Assembly (NCBI RefSeq): GCF_001767295.1
Contig: NZ_CP014944.1
Location: forward strand, 2,418,001 to 2,482,000
From: Colwellia sp. PAMC 20917
GTDB taxonomy: Bacteria > Pseudomonadota > Gammaproteobacteria > Enterobacterales > Alteromonadaceae
DNA length: 64,000 bases
Direction of reading: 5' to 3'
Made by a program: the position numbers and the translations under genes. Below the pieces are notes generated by a model, which was not told the DNA's origin, searched no databases, and worked only from the letters and a program-made list of their open reading frames with translations. Within the stretch, counting starts at the first letter, position 1. Each line of letters opens with the position of its first letter. This document shows, in pieces, positions 1 to 13,882 of this stretch.

Positions 1-1440
1 ACGTAAGGCAAAAGGGTCTTTATCACCTTTAGGAGCTTGGTTAATACCAAAAATGCCCACTAAGCTGTCAATTTTATCAGCTATAGCGACTGCACAACCA
101 ATATTACCTTCAGGTAAGGCATCACCCGCATATCGAGGTCTATATTGATCTTCTAAGGCTTGAGCAACTTCAGGTGCTTCGCCATCATTCTCAGCATAAT
201 ATTTACCCATAGTACCTTGTACTTGAGGAAACTCTAAAACCATATCAGACATCAAATCAGTTTTGCTGAGTAAACCTGCTCGTTTTGCTTGTTCCGTGTT
301 CTCGCCTATTTGTCCGGCGATAACTGCGCTTAATGAAGCAATACGTTCAGATTTCTCTTTTAATGTTCCTAACTGTTTCTGAAATAATACCGATGATAGA
401 CTTTCTAAACGTGACGCTAACGTTTTGCTCTTATCTGTTTTAAAGAAAAACTCCGCATCTGCCAAGCGCGGACGAATAACTTTTTCATTGCCCTTAATCA
501 CTTGAATAGGGTCTTTGCTTTCAATGTTGGTTACAAAAATAAACTTATTTAATAACTGACCATTTTTGTCATTTACCGGAAAGTATTTTTGGTGATCTTT
601 CATTGAATAAATAAGTGGTTCAGCGGGAACATCTAAAAAGGCTTTATCAAAACTACCAATTAATATTACTGGCCATTCAACTAAACCAGTAACTTCTTCC
701 AATAACTCATCGTCAATTAATGCAACACCATCTAATTGCTGAGCGGCTTTATTAATTTCTGACAAAATTAATGCTTGGCGCTCTTGGTAATTAACTTGAA
801 CAAATGCCGACGTTAATTTGTCTTCGTATTCATTTGCATGCGCTAAAGTAACGAAACCTTCATGATGAAAACGATGGCCCGTGACAACATTACTTGAAGT
901 TACCTCTAAAGTTTCACCGGCAATGATTTCTGCGCCAAACATTATGGTCAAGGTATGGACTGGGCGAATAAATTGAGTACGAGTACTGCCCCAACGCATA
1001 GGTTTAGGAACAGGTAGTTTGCTTACCGCAATATTAACCATAGCAGGAATTAACTCTGCTATGGTTTTTCCTGTTTGTGTCGCACGATGTAATAACCATT
1101 CACCTTTGTCAGTCTTTAAGCGCTGAGCTTCCTCAACACTAATACCATTGGAACGTGCCCAACCTTGCGCGGCTTTGCTAGGATTGCCTTCAGCATCAAA
1201 TGCTACATCTATGGCAGGACCCCGTTTCTCAATTGCTTTATCGGCCTGTTTTTCAACTAACTGACTGACCTTTACAGCTAAACGACGTGGTGTAGCAAAC
1301 CATTGAATATCTTCGTAAGTTAAACCTGCGCTATCTAATTGATCTTTTATTTGCTGGTAAAATGTAACGGCAAGATTTTTTAATGACTTCGGTGGTAATT
1401 CTTCAGTACCTAGCTCTATTAGTAGTGTTTCTGTGTTCAT
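1..1440 (-). CDS. glyS: Glycyl-tRNA synthetase beta subunit (partial, 3' end outside window)
   Basis: Beta subunit of the two-subunit bacterial glycyl-tRNA synthetase, which charges tRNA-Gly in the cytoplasm together with GlyQ. The minus strand from 1440 reads [20 protein letters not shown], the conserved GlyS N-terminus, and stays open to the left edge, so 480 codons are present out of roughly 690 expected. Further family-like segments are [20 protein letters not shown] and [11 protein letters not shown]. The ATG overlaps the glyQ stop codon by one base (TAATG), which indicates translational coupling of the two subunits. No frameshift is seen in the visible part. Confidence 0.96.
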   Translation of the reverse strand, partial: MNTETLLIELGTEELPPKSLKNLAVTFYQQIKDQLDSAGLTYEDIQWFATPRRLAVKVSQLVEKQADKAIEKRGPAIDVAFDAEGNPSKAAQGWARSNGISVEEAQRLKTDKGEWLLHRATQTGKTIAELIPAMVNIAVSKLPVPKPMRWGSTRTQFIRPVHTLTIMFGAEIIAGETLEVTSSNVVTGHRFHHEGFVTLAHANEYEDKLTSAFVQVNYQERQALILSEINKAAQQLDGVALIDDELLEEVTGLVEWPVILIGSFDKAFLDVPAEPLIYSMKDHQKYFPVNDKNGQLLNKFIFVTNIESKDPIQVIKGNEKVIRPRLADAEFFFKTDKSKTLASRLESLSSVLFQKQLGTLKEKSERIASLSAVIAGQIGENTEQAKRAGLLSKTDLMSDMVLEFPQVQGTMGKYYAENDGEAPEVAQALEDQYRPRYAGDALPEGNIGCAVAIADKIDSLVGIFGINQAPKGDKDPFALR

Positions 1441-2363
1441 TATGATTTCCCACCAGCAGTATTATTATTTTTACAAAGAGGAAAACCTAATTCTTCACGC
1501 TTATCGTAATAAGCCTGTGCACAAGCTTTTGATAATGTTCTGACTCTAAGTATATAACGTTGGCGTTCGGTCACTGAAATAGCGTGACGAGCGTCTAATA
1601 GGTTAAAGGCGTGTGAGGCTTTCATAACTTGCTCGTAGGCAGGTAATGCTAAACCTGCTGCAATTAACTTCTGGCTATCTTTTTCACATTGATCAAAGGT
1701 ATTAAACAAAGCATCGACATCTGCATGCTCAAAATTATACGTTGACTGCTCAACCTCATTTTGATGAAACACATCACCATAAAGTACAGTACCCATAGGA
1801 CCATCAGCCCACACTAGGTCATAGATACTATCCACATTTTGAATATACATAGCTAAGCGTTCTAAGCCATATGTTATCTCACCTGTGACTGGCGTACACT
1901 CTAAGCCACCTACTTGTTGGAAGTAAGTAAATTGTGATACTTCCATACCGTTTAACCAAATCTCCCATCCTAACCCCCAAGCGCCTAGCGTTGGTGATTC
2001 CCAGTTGTCTTCAACAAAGCGGATATCATGAACTAAAGGATCAATGCCCAGTTCTTTTAAAGAATTTAAGTATAATTCTTGAATATTTTTCGGCGAAGGT
2101 TTTAACATGACTTGGAATTGATAGTAATGTTGTAAACGATTAGGGTTTTCACCATAACGGCCATCAGTGGGACGGCGACAAGGTTGAACATAAGCACTGC
2201 TCATTGGCTCAGGACCAATAGAACGTAAAAATGTCATTGGGTGAAAAGTACCAGCGCCGACTTCAAGATCAAGCGGTTGTACGATGACACAACCTTGGCG
2301 TGACCAGTAGTCTTGCAACTGAAAGATTAATCCTTGAAATGTTTTTATATTGAACGTACTCAT
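1440..2363 (-). CDS. glyQ: Glycyl-tRNA synthetase alpha subunit
   Basis: Catalytic alpha subunit of the tetrameric glycyl-tRNA synthetase. It carries the class II aminoacylation core: [18 protein letters not shown], the arginine-rich motif [20 protein letters not shown], and [10 protein letters not shown] near the middle. The chosen start gives 307 aa, close to the E. coli protein (303 aa). An in-frame ATG at 2378 would add five residues, but the ATG at 2363 has a GGAAA ribosome binding site 5 bases upstream and matches the family N-terminus better. The gene lies between gyrB and glyS and is co-directional with both. Upstream bases 2364-2516 hold no gene that I can see. Confidence 0.97.
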   Translation of the reverse strand: MSTFNIKTFQGLIFQLQDYWSRQGCVIVQPLDLEVGAGTFHPMTFLRSIGPEPMSSAYVQPCRRPTDGRYGENPNRLQHYYQFQVMLKPSPKNIQELYLNSLKELGIDPLVHDIRFVEDNWESPTLGAWGLGWEIWLNGMEVSQFTYFQQVGGLECTPVTGEITYGLERLAMYIQNVDSIYDLVWADGPMGTVLYGDVFHQNEVEQSTYNFEHADVDALFNTFDQCEKDSQKLIAAGLALPAYEQVMKASHAFNLLDARHAISVTERQRYILRVRTLSKACAQAYYDKREELGFPLCKNNNTAGGKS

Positions 2364-2516
2364 AATTTTCCGATTCATTATTCGTGTGAGTTTTACCGAT
2401 AACGGCTAATGATATTAAGTATACCGATTGCATTATTATTAACCTAGTAACAAGTTAACAAACTTTGAGTTTTTACTCAGTAATCAATTTACTTTAGCTA
2501 TTACCGTATTGCAGAA

Positions 2517-2550
2517 TGTTAAAATGCCCAGATTTGATGTCCGGGCATTT
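2517..2550 (-). terminator. Probable gyrB intrinsic terminator
   Basis: On the minus strand, 25 bases after the gyrB stop, an 8-bp perfect stem AAATGCCC/GGGCATTT encloses a 13-base loop and is followed by TTTTAACATT. The T-run is short, so the terminator may be moderate. Confidence 0.65.
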
Positions 2551-2574
2551 ATAATTTTAAAATAACGCGCTTAA

Positions 2575-6117
<3,543 letters not shown>

Positions 6118-6118
<1 letters not shown>

Positions 6119-7221
6119 TAAAGTCGCATTGGCATAACAACATAAATAGCTTCGTTACTTTCAGCACCTTCGATAACTACACTACTATTTGCATCGGCTA
6201 AAGTAAATTTAACCTCAGGCTCTTTTATTGCGTTTAGAACATCTAGAACATAATTTACGTTGAAACCTATTTCAACTTCCTCGTAAGGAAAATCAATTTC
6301 TAATATTTCTTCGGCTTGTTCTTGTTCAGGGTTATTAGCGGTAATTTTTAATTCGTGTTTAGAAAAATTAAGACGGACACCTTTAAACTTATCATTAGAT
6401 AATATCGAAGCGCGGGATAATAATTGTCGTAAATTTTCTTTACTGGTGTTGAGTACTTTATCACCATTGCGTGGTAAAACACGACGATAGTCAGGAAAAC
6501 GACCATCAACTAATTTACTGGTAAATGAAAAGCCACTATCAATAATACGAATATGATTTGAGCCTAAAAAGACTTGAACGTTTTCTTCGACCGGGTCAAG
6601 TAAACGAATAATTTCTAAGATACCTTTACGAGGCACAATAACTTGTCTAGACGGCAGTGTTAATTCATTAGACGAAATTTTACATATCGCTAAACGGTGA
6701 CCGTCAGTGGCTACAGAGCGAATTTCGTTACCTTCTGTTTCTATAGACATACCGTTAAGGTAGTACCTAACATCTTGATTTGCCATAGAAAAATGAGTGC
6801 TTTCTATTAATCGCAGTAAGTCAGATTTAAATATTTGAAATTCAACATCACCTTTCCACTCTTCTATATTAGGAAAGTCAGCAGCAGGTAGCGTTGCTAA
6901 AGAATATTTACTTCTACCGGTACTGATAATGATTGCTTCATTATTCGATTCAAAAGATAACATTGAATCTTCGGGTAAACTTTTACAGATATCGAGAAGC
7001 TTGCGGGCGGGAATAGTAATTTTTCCATCCTCACCTTGGTTATCTATTTGCGTACTAGATACCATTTCAAGCTCTAAATCAGTGGCTGTTAACGTAAGTG
7101 ACTGCCCACTTATATCTAAAAGAATATTACCAAGGATAGGTAATGTACTTTTACGTTCTACGGCACCAGAAACCAATAAAAGTGGTTTCAGTAATAATTC
7201 CCTATTTAATGAAAACTTCAT
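6118..7221 (-). CDS. dnaN: DNA polymerase III beta sliding clamp
   Basis: Ring-shaped processivity clamp that tethers DNA polymerase III to DNA; it works as a dimer of three-domain subunits. The protein is 367 aa (E. coli 366), starts MKFSLNRELLLKPLLLVSGAVERK with the family's LPILGNIL segment, and ends YVVMPMRL, the conserved C-terminal strand next to the peptide-binding cleft. It starts 42 bases after the dnaA stop and overlaps the recF start by one base, so dnaA-dnaN-recF is probably one transcription unit. Confidence 0.98.
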
Positions 7222-7263
7222 TTATCTACCTATCTTTTTATGTACTTATTATTATAACGAAAG

Positions 7264-8619
7264 CTATGACGAAAGTGTTCTAGTTAAATTAGAATAATCT
7301 TCCTTAATGTCATGCGACTCTTCGCGTAACGCTTTAACTTTTCGACATGCATGGAGAACAGTCGTATGATCTCGCCCACCGTAGGCATCTCCTATCTCAG
7401 GTAAACTATGATTAGTTAACTCTTTAGATAATGCCATTGCAATTTGTCTAGGTCTAGCAACAGATCTATTTCTACGTTTTGAAAGTAGATCTGCCACTTT
7501 AATTTTATAATATTCTGCAACAGTTCGTTGGATATTATCGATAGTAACTAACTTGTCTTGTAAGGCAAGCAAATCTCGTAATGCTTCGCGGACAAAATCT
7601 ATAGTAATTGGCCGGCCGGTAAAATTAGCATTAGCAATAACGCGGTTCAATGCGCCTTCTAATTCACGAACATTAGAACGTAAACGCTTAGCTATAAAAA
7701 ATGCAACTTCATCAGCCAAATTAATATGACTTTCTTGTGCTTTACGCTTAAGAATGGCGACACGTGTTTCTAGTTCGGGTGGTTCTATTGCTATCGTTAA
7801 TCCCCAACCGAAGCGAGATTTAAGCCTGTCTTCAACATCGACTTCTTTAGGATAACGGTCGCTGGTTAAAATAATTTGTTGATTGCCTTCAAGCAAGGCA
7901 TTAAAAGTATGGAAAAATTCTTCTTGGGTACGATCTTTACCGGCAAAGAATTGAATATCATCTATCAGTAATGCATCGACACTACGGTAGTAATGCTTAA
8001 ATTTTTCCATCGCATTATTTTGTAAAGCGCGCACCATGTCTTGAACAAAACGTTCAGAGTGCATGTAGGCGATCTTTGCATTGGGTTTATTAAGTAAAAT
8101 ACCATTACCTACAGCATGTAATAAATGGGTTTTACCTAACCCTGTACCGCCGTAAATAAATAAAGGATTGTAAGCAGAACCAGGATTATCAGCAACTTGA
8201 GAAGCGGCAGCACGTGCTAATTGGTTAGACTTACCTTCAACGAAATTGTCAAAGGTATATTTAACTCTAACATTGGTCGTTTTAGGTAAGTTACTTTGTG
8301 GCTCTTCTCGTTTTTTATTCGAGGTAACAAGTTGAGGAATAGTATTAATAATATTCTGAGAGCTACTTTGGTTTGGAATACTGCCAACATCAAACCTGAG
8401 TAAAGGAGGATTTGTACTTTCTTGCAAAGTGACCAATTCATTTATACGACTTACATACTTATCTCGAACCCAATCAAGTACAAAACGATTAGGTGCATAT
8501 AAAGTCATGATATTGTCAGCAACAACACACTGTAATGGACGTATCCACATACTAAATTGCTGTGCAGGCAATTCTTCTTGTAGAACTGAAAGGCATCGCT
8601 GCCAAAGTGAATGATCCAA
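7264..8619 (-). CDS. dnaA: Chromosomal replication initiator DnaA (TTG start)
   Basis: AAA+ initiator that binds 9-mer DnaA boxes at oriC, melts the AT-rich region and loads the helicase. Domain I occupies about residues 1-75 ([10 protein letters not shown]), followed by a short linker. Walker A is GGTGLGKT (157-164), Walker B is LLIDDIQFF, and the DNA-binding signature is [15 protein letters not shown] near residues 415-429. The length of 451 aa is slightly under E. coli (467), the difference lying in the linker. The start codon is TTG at 8619, with AGGAG 7 bases upstream; DHSLWQRCL fits the family N-terminus. A weak start codon in dnaA is common (E. coli uses GTG) and limits its synthesis. 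Confidence 0.97.
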   Translation of the reverse strand: MDHSLWQRCLSVLQEELPAQQFSMWIRPLQCVVADNIMTLYAPNRFVLDWVRDKYVSRINELVTLQESTNPPLLRFDVGSIPNQSSSQNIINTIPQLVTSNKKREEPQSNLPKTTNVRVKYTFDNFVEGKSNQLARAAASQVADNPGSAYNPLFIYGGTGLGKTHLLHAVGNGILLNKPNAKIAYMHSERFVQDMVRALQNNAMEKFKHYYRSVDALLIDDIQFFAGKDRTQEEFFHTFNALLEGNQQIILTSDRYPKEVDVEDRLKSRFGWGLTIAIEPPELETRVAILKRKAQESHINLADEVAFFIAKRLRSNVRELEGALNRVIANANFTGRPITIDFVREALRDLLALQDKLVTIDNIQRTVAEYYKIKVADLLSKRRNRSVARPRQIAMALSKELTNHSLPEIGDAYGGRDHTTVLHACRKVKALREESHDIKEDYSNLTRTLSS

Positions 8620-8720
8620 CCAAATGCTCCTGAAATTACGCTATCTTTTGTTAAATCATCTTTTAACTAATATGACAAATAAAACAAAAGTCGGTAAATA
8701 TGGTATTTTGTAATGTGTCT

Positions 8721-8749
8721 ATTATCACCATAGTTATCCACAACATCAA
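8721..8749 (-). promoter_or_regulatory. dnaA promoter with DnaA box in the spacer
   Basis: On the minus strand, -35 TTGATG (8749-8744) and -10 GATAAT (8726-8721) are separated by exactly 17 bases. A perfect DnaA box TTATCCACA (plus strand 8734-8742) lies in that spacer. A second, two-mismatch box TTATCACCA is at 8722-8730. DnaA bound here would block RNA polymerase, which fits the known autorepression of dnaA. The predicted leader is about 95 bases. Confidence 0.75.
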
Positions 8750-8990
8750 TATTGACTTTTAAATAGTTGCCCTTTTAGAGAAAATAAATAAAAAAAACCA
8801 CACATAAGCAATTAAAACGGTCTTCTTAGACTAATTTACTGCTAAAATATCATTTACATATTATTTAGCTATTAGTGGTAATTGCTTATATTTTTATGAA
8901 AATTATTTGATCAAATGTTATAAAACTGTGGATATAAATAATTAACCTAAAGATCTATTAGGATCTTTTTAAAATAGATTACTATAAGCA

Positions 8991-9019
8991 TTGACAACAC
9001 CTGCTACAAACTATAAAAT
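8991..9019 (+). promoter_or_regulatory. rpmH-rnpA promoter
   Basis: A perfect -35 TTGACA (8991-8996) is followed after 17 bases by TAAAAT (9014-9019), about 76 bases before the rpmH ATG. Near-consensus strength suits a ribosomal protein operon. Confidence 0.78.
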
Positions 9020-9094
9020 TCGGCCTCTTTTTTTAGAACCAGTGTGCTCAATACGGCTGTTTGCCAGGGCAACAACAACAGACGGATGAGCGTA

Positions 9095-9229
9095 ATGAAA
9101 AGAACATTTCAACCTAGTGTATTAAAGCGTAAACGCAACCACGGTTTCCGTGCACGTATGGCTACAAAAAACGGTCGTGCAGTAATTTCACGTCGTCGTG
9201 CGAAAGGCCGTAAAAGCCTTAGCGCATAA
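9095..9229 (+). CDS. rpmH: 50S ribosomal protein L34
   Basis: Very basic 44-aa protein of the large ribosomal subunit, [20 protein letters not shown]... ending GRKSLSA, nearly identical in pattern to E. coli L34 (46 aa). The ORF is open further upstream (to 9044), but the conserved protein begins at the ATG at 9095, so the upstream extension is not part of it. It is first in the rpmH-rnpA-yidD-yidC cluster, driven by the strong promoter at 8991-9019. Confidence 0.98.
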   Translation: MKRTFQPSVLKRKRNHGFRARMATKNGRAVISRRRAKGRKSLSA

Positions 9230-9269
9230 TCTCTTCTTTAATCTTTAATTAAGAGATATTTTAACCATC

Positions 9270-9626
9270 ATGGTTAATTATGAATTTAATCGGGAGTCAC
9301 GCTTGTTGACTCCCGGTCACTTTCAATCTGTATTTTCTAAACCTCTTCGTTTCGGCTCTAGCCACATAACCATTCTTGTTAGTCCAAATATTGATGAACG
9401 TAATCGTTTAGGCTTAGCTATTGCTAAAAAACGCGTTAAATTAGCTGTTCAGCGAAATCGTATTAAACGTCAAATCAGAGAAAGCTTTCGACTCAATCAG
9501 CACGACTTACCTAACATCGATATGGTTGTAATGGTAAAGTCTGGTACTGATCAGTTAGAAAATGCCGAAATAAGAAAACAATTAGAAAAAATATGGCGAA
9601 AGATAATTCAGCGGCACAACAGCTAG
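9270..9626 (+). CDS. rnpA: Ribonuclease P protein component
   Basis: Protein subunit of RNase P, which assists the catalytic RNA in trimming the 5' leaders of pre-tRNAs. It has 118 aa (E. coli 119), begins [18 protein letters not shown] and carries the RNR signature [13 protein letters not shown] (about residues 81-93) that contacts the RNA. Its 3' end overlaps yidD by 34 bp in another frame, the usual arrangement in this cluster. Confidence 0.97.
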   Translation: MVNYEFNRESRLLTPGHFQSVFSKPLRFGSSHITILVSPNIDERNRLGLAIAKKRVKLAVQRNRIKRQIRESFRLNQHDLPNIDMVVMVKSGTDQLENAEIRKQLEKIWRKIIQRHNS

Positions 9627-9841
9627 CCATAGCTCTTGTAAAAGCTTACCAGCGCTGGCTTAGTCCACTACTGGGTAATAACTGCCGATTCCATCCAACT
9701 TGCTCTTTTTATGCTGTTGAAGCGATAAATCGCTTCGGTGTGATAAAAGGTTGTTGGTTAGCAGCCAAACGTATACTAAAATGCCACCCATTAAACGCGG
9801 GTGGATTAGATCCCGTGCCACCATCAAAAGAAGAGAAATAA
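9593..9841 (+). CDS. yidD: Membrane protein insertion efficiency factor YidD
   Basis: Small (82 aa) membrane-associated protein thought to assist YidC/Sec insertion of inner-membrane proteins. It has an N-terminal amphipathic segment, the conserved cysteine region [17 protein letters not shown] and the C-terminal signature [17 protein letters not shown]. It starts inside the rnpA 3' end and stops 6 bases before the yidC ATG. Confidence 0.96.
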   Translation: MAKDNSAAQQLAIALVKAYQRWLSPLLGNNCRFHPTCSFYAVEAINRFGVIKGCWLAAKRILKCHPLNAGGLDPVPPSKEEK

Positions 9842-9847
9842 TAAATT

Positions 9848-11485
9848 ATGGAATCTCAACGCAGTTTTCTTTTTATTGCGCTTATGGTTGTTACTTATTT
9901 GCTATTCACTGAATACCAAAAAGATAATGCACCCGTAGAAGCTCAAACAACAATGACTCAAACATCTGATCAAATTGCTACCGGCAATGGAGATTTTGTT
10001 CCTGAATCATCAAGCTCAGCAATGCCAATGTCAGCGCCTACTAAAGCAAAAGAACAAGTCATTACAATTAATACTGACGTGTTAATAGTAAAAATTGCGA
10101 CTAGCGGTGGTGATATCATTGATGCGAAATTAGTCAAATTTAATACCGAACAAGGAAACGATATTCCTTTTACCGTTTTGCAAAACGGTAGCCGTAAATA
10201 CATCGCACAAAGTGGTTTAATAGGCGCGCAAGGCATAGATAAAGTGTCCGGACGTCCTATTTACCAAACGAGTAGCAAAAACTACCAGTTAGAAGGCGAT
10301 GATCCATTAATCGTTGATTTACAATATACTGCTGAAAATGGCTTAAACGTAACAAAGCGTTTTACATTTACAAAATCAGATTACAGCGTAAATGTTGAAT
10401 ATATTATAAACAACACAGCAACTACCGCTGCTACTGTTCAAATGTACGGACAACTAAAACAGTCTACTTTAGTAGAAAGTGGCAGTTCATTAATGCCTAC
10501 GTATCGTGGTGCAGCCTATTCGACAACGGAAGATCGCTATGAAAAATACGATTTTGGTGACATTGAAGAAAAAAGATTAAATGTAGCTACTGCGGGTGGA
10601 TGGGTTGCAATGCTTGAACATTATTTTGTTTCCGCATGGGTACCGAGTCTAACTGCCGATAACAATATTTATTCAAGTTATTCTGCTAACAATGAAGCAG
10701 TTATTGGGTTTAAGTCACCATCAGTGACTATTCAACCAAATAGCCAAGCGACAACCTCAGCTATTTTTTATGTTGGTCCTAAGGATCAATATAAGCTTGA
10801 TGAGATAGCGCCAAACTTAGGGTTAACTATAGATTACGGCTTTTTATTCATGATCAGTAAGCCACTATTTTGGTTATTACTTCAAATTCAGTCTTTAGTT
10901 ACTAACTGGGGTATTGCGATTATTGTAATTACCTTAGTCGTTAAAGGTGCTATGTATCCATTGACAAAAGCACAATACACCTCAATGGCTAAGATGCGTG
11001 AGCTTGCGCCTAAAATGGCACAGTTAAAAGAACGCTTTGGTGATGACCGTCAGAAAATGTCACAAGCTACCATGGAAATGTACAAAAAAGAAAAAGTGAA
11101 CCCAGCCGGTGGTTGTTTACCAATGATCATTCAAATGCCAATATTCTTAGCATTGTATTGGGTATTTTTAGAAAGTGTTGAACTACGACATGCACCGTTC
11201 TTTTTCTGGATAGAAGATCTTTCTACTATGGACCCTTACTTTATATTACCGGTATTTATGGGTGTAAGTATGTTCGTTATGCAAAAAATGCAACCGATGA
11301 CGATACAAGATCCGATGCAACAGAAAATAATGCAATACATGCCAGTGGCATTCTCTGTATTTATGGCTTGGTTCCCATCAGGTTTAGTACTTTACTGGTT
11401 TGTCAGTAACATGATTTCAATTGCTCAAATGAAAATTATTTTCAGTGGTATTGAAAAAGCTAAACTAGCCAAAGCTAAAGATTAA
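9848..11485 (+). CDS. yidC: Membrane protein insertase YidC
   Basis: Inner-membrane insertase (Oxa1/Alb3 family) that folds and inserts membrane proteins alone or with SecYEG. Residues 1-20 form an N-terminal membrane anchor (RSFLFIALMVVTYLLF). A large periplasmic beta domain follows (about 40-335), then five C-terminal membrane segments with the cytoplasmic hairpin containing MYKKEKVNPAGGCLPMIIQM. The length is 545 aa (E. coli 548). It is last in rpmH-rnpA-yidD-yidC and is followed by a strong terminator. It likely inserts the Fo c subunits encoded downstream at atpE, as in E. coli. Confidence 0.98.
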   Translation: MESQRSFLFIALMVVTYLLFTEYQKDNAPVEAQTTMTQTSDQIATGNGDFVPESSSSAMPMSAPTKAKEQVITINTDVLIVKIATSGGDIIDAKLVKFNTEQGNDIPFTVLQNGSRKYIAQSGLIGAQGIDKVSGRPIYQTSSKNYQLEGDDPLIVDLQYTAENGLNVTKRFTFTKSDYSVNVEYIINNTATTAATVQMYGQLKQSTLVESGSSLMPTYRGAAYSTTEDRYEKYDFGDIEEKRLNVATAGGWVAMLEHYFVSAWVPSLTADNNIYSSYSANNEAVIGFKSPSVTIQPNSQATTSAIFYVGPKDQYKLDEIAPNLGLTIDYGFLFMISKPLFWLLLQIQSLVTNWGIAIIVITLVVKGAMYPLTKAQYTSMAKMRELAPKMAQLKERFGDDRQKMSQATMEMYKKEKVNPAGGCLPMIIQMPIFLALYWVFLESVELRHAPFFFWIEDLSTMDPYFILPVFMGVSMFVMQKMQPMTIQDPMQQKIMQYMPVAFSVFMAWFPSGLVLYWFVSNMISIAQMKIIFSGIEKAKLAKAKD

Positions 11486-11507
11486 TTTCTACAGCGTAAA
11501 ATTATTA

Positions 11508-11534
11508 AAGGCGGCCTATTAGGTCGCCTTTTTT
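11508..11534 (+). terminator. yidC intrinsic terminator
   Basis: The 9-bp stem AAGGCGGCC/GGTCGCCTT (one G-T wobble) with a 5-base loop is followed directly by TTTT; 22 bases after the yidC stop. Confidence 0.88.
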
Positions 11535-11586
11535 ATTTCCAGTAAAAAATGTTTATAATAGCTAAGCTATTATCTAGGAAATGATT

Positions 11587-12963
11587 ATGACCGAAATTTT
11601 ATATCAAAAAGAAACCATTGCCGCACAAGCTACTGCACCTGGTAGAGGTGGCGTTGGTATTATCAGAATATCTGGACCTGAAGTTAAGAGTGTTGCACAG
11701 GCTATTTTAGGCAAGATACCGGAAATTAGAAAAGCTGAGTATTTACCCTTTAACGATGCTAACCAGCAAACGCTCGATCAAGGCATTGCCTTATATTTTA
11801 AAGCGCCCCACTCGTTTACTGGTGAAGATGTCCTTGAATTGCAAGGACATGGTGGACCCGTGATTTTAGATATGCTGTTAAAAGAAATTTTAGCACTACC
11901 TAAAGTACGTATGGCAAAACCCGGTGAATTTAGTGAGCAGGCATTTATTAATGACAAATTAGATTTAACACAAGCTGAGGCCATCGCTGATTTAATCAAC
12001 TCGAGTTCAGAGCAAGCGGCTCGTTGTGCATTACATTCACTACAGGGTGATTTTTCTAAGCTTGTTAATCAACTTGTCGAAAGTACTATTCATTTAAGAA
12101 TGTATGTTGAAGCCGCAATTGATTTTCCTGAAGAAGAAATAGACTTTCTTGCTGATGAAAAAGTTGTTGGTGATCTGAAAAAAATCATAAGTCAGGTAGA
12201 AAAGGTTCAAAGCCAAGCCCATCAGGGCAGTATTATTCGTGAAGGAATGCGCGTAGTTATCGCTGGACGACCTAATGCCGGTAAATCAAGCTTGTTAAAT
12301 GCATTAAGCGGACGTGAAGCAGCTATTGTCACAGATATAGCAGGAACAACACGAGACGTCCTTACAGAGCAGATACACATCGATGGTATGCCACTGCATA
12401 TTATTGATACGGCCGGCCTACGTGAAAGTAACGATCAAGTAGAGCAAATTGGTATTGAACGCGCTTGGCAGGAAATAAATCAAGCAGATAGAGTGCTTCT
12501 TATGGTCGATGCTTGTGATGATAATAATGATGATCCACAGAAGTTATGGCCAGAATTTTTTGCCAAACTTCCCAAAAATATTGGTTTAAGCATTATTAAA
12601 AACAAAGCAGATATTAAGGGCATAGCGACCGGTTTATCGGCGACTAATGATATTCCTACGGTAACCTTATCGGCAAAAAATGGTGATGGCATAGCAGAGC
12701 TCAAAGACCATTTAAAAAGTATTATGGGCTATCAGGGCAGTACCGAAGGAGGATTTATGGCAAGGAGACGACATTTAGCCGCATTAGAACAAGCTCACCA
12801 TCATTTAATTATTGGCTTAGAACAGCTTGAATCTTATGTCGCAGGAGAAATTCTTGCTGAAGAGTTACGTTTATGTCAGATAGAACTCAATAAAATAACC
12901 GGTGAATTTACCAATGACGACTTATTAACAGAGATATTTTCGTCTTTTTGTATCGGAAAATAA
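11587..12963 (+). CDS. mnmE: tRNA modification GTPase MnmE
   Basis: With MnmG it installs the (carboxymethyl)aminomethyl group on the wobble uridine of certain tRNAs. The N-terminal folate-binding domain contains [14 protein letters not shown] helical domain surrounds the inserted GTPase with P-loop [23 protein letters not shown] and NKAD. The C-terminal FCIGK carries the family's invariant cysteine. The start at 11587 is preferred over the ATG at 11581, because AGGAA at 11576-11580 sits 6 bases before 11587 and directly abuts 11581. The product is 458 aa (E. coli 454). Confidence 0.97.
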   Translation: MTEILYQKETIAAQATAPGRGGVGIIRISGPEVKSVAQAILGKIPEIRKAEYLPFNDANQQTLDQGIALYFKAPHSFTGEDVLELQGHGGPVILDMLLKEILALPKVRMAKPGEFSEQAFINDKLDLTQAEAIADLINSSSEQAARCALHSLQGDFSKLVNQLVESTIHLRMYVEAAIDFPEEEIDFLADEKVVGDLKKIISQVEKVQSQAHQGSIIREGMRVVIAGRPNAGKSSLLNALSGREAAIVTDIAGTTRDVLTEQIHIDGMPLHIIDTAGLRESNDQVEQIGIERAWQEINQADRVLLMVDACDDNNDDPQKLWPEFFAKLPKNIGLSIIKNKADIKGIATGLSATNDIPTVTLSAKNGDGIAELKDHLKSIMGYQGSTEGGFMARRRHLAALEQAHHHLIIGLEQLESYVAGEILAEELRLCQIELNKITGEFTNDDLLTEIFSSFCIGK

Positions 12964-13002
12964 CGCTAAATACCACTTTAAATTTAAGAAAAAAGGAACA
13001 AA

Positions 13003-13446
13003 ATGAGCTCATTTCAAATCATTGTTGGCAGTATGTTAGGTGGATCTGAGTATGTTGCTGAAGCCTGTGAAGAGACATTATTGGCACTAAATCACCAAAC
13101 AACTCTTCACTTGCAGCCCAATTTTGAACAAATAATAGCCGATAATCAAACTTGGCTAATTTGTACATCGACTCATGGTGCTGGAGACTTTCCTGACAAC
13201 ATTCAAAAATTTGTTGAAGATCTTAAAAATAGCACTATAGATCTATCCCCAGTTAAATTTATGATCATAGGTTTGGGTGATTCAAATTATGATACCTTTT
13301 GTAAAGCCGCTAAAGATTTTCAAAAGCTATTATTATCAAAGGGTTGTGATGAAATAGTCGTGATCAAAACGTTAGATGTGAGTGAAGAAATAGATCCAGA
13401 GGATCTTGCTCAACGTTGGTTAGAAAATAATAAAGATCTTTTATAA
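13003..13446 (+). CDS. mioC: Flavodoxin-like protein MioC
   Basis: Short-chain flavodoxin (147 aa, E. coli 147) that binds FMN; in E. coli it supports biotin synthase in vitro, and its physiological role is not settled. The FMN-binding features visible are GSMLGGSEYVAEA at the N-terminus (phosphate loop), STHGAGDFPDN in the middle and GLGDSNYDTFCKA. AAAGGA lies about 5 bases before the ATG. As in E. coli, mioC lies immediately beside oriC and is transcribed into it, so its transcription could affect initiation. Confidence 0.94.
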   Translation: MSSFQIIVGSMLGGSEYVAEACEETLLALNHQTTLHLQPNFEQIIADNQTWLICTSTHGAGDFPDNIQKFVEDLKNSTIDLSPVKFMIIGLGDSNYDTFCKAAKDFQKLLLSKGCDEIVVIKTLDVSEEIDPEDLAQRWLENNKDLL

Positions 13447-13800
13447 AGATCTTACTCATAAGTTATCAACAAAACTGTCCCCTACAACAACCATCTGTGG
13501 ATAAGTCTGGGTAAAAGCTATTAATTTCTTATTATTATTCAGTGTATAGAATTCTAATTTATTTAGCTTGTGGATAACTAGCCATTTTGATCATAGGTTT
13601 AAAACCCTTTGATCAAAGTTTGATCACAGTGTTATGATCGTACTAATGAACTGTTATCTATAAGGAAAAAGGACTTATCAACAGAAAATGGCTTTACTAA
13701 TAAGTAATAGTAATAAGATCTCTTTAAAGATCTTATATATTATAAGAAGGATCACACTCAGATCTTTTTAGTCATTTGATCATTCCCCTCATCGCAAAAA
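13447..13800. other. oriC: Chromosomal replication origin oriC
   Basis: Intergenic mioC-mnmG region with the hallmarks of an enteric-type origin. It has ten GATC sites (13448, 13589, 13611, 13622, 13636, 13717, 13729, 13750, 13761, 13778), where one or two would be expected by chance. Two perfect DnaA boxes TGTGGATAA lie at 13496-13504 and 13569-13577, and one-mismatch boxes TTATCAACA at 13463-13471 and 13675-13683. An AT-rich block nearest mnmG carries GATCT-starting 13-mer-like repeats at 13717, 13729 and 13761, the likely unwinding element. The layout follows E. coli oriC (13-mers next to mnmG, boxes toward mioC). Confidence 0.93.
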
Positions 13801-13882
13801 AGCGCTAAAATACGTTCCCTAATTTTTGAATAACAAATTATTCATAAAAATATTTTTAACGTTTAATCAAGGCCTGAAATTT

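Larger units (their letters stand above)
8620..9094. other. dnaA-rpmH intergenic control region
   Basis: A divergent 475-bp AT-rich region without a gene. Besides the dnaA promoter it contains a near-consensus DnaA box TGTGGATAT at 8927-8935, a GATC at 8909-8912, two further GATCs in the 13-mer-like stretch AGATCTATTAGGATCTTTTT (8951-8970), and the rpmH promoter. In Pseudomonas this intergenic position is the replication origin. Here the stronger origin is at 13447-13800, so this stretch is more likely regulatory or a vestige. Confidence 0.6.

Noticed and set aside
9044-9094. N-terminal extension of L34 by 17 codons
   Set aside because: L34 proteins begin MKRTFQPS; the upstream part is leader sequence of the rpmH transcript.
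13826-13882. N-terminal extension of mnmG by 19 codons
   Set aside because: The conserved MnmG N-terminus starts at 13883; the extra residues have no family counterpart.
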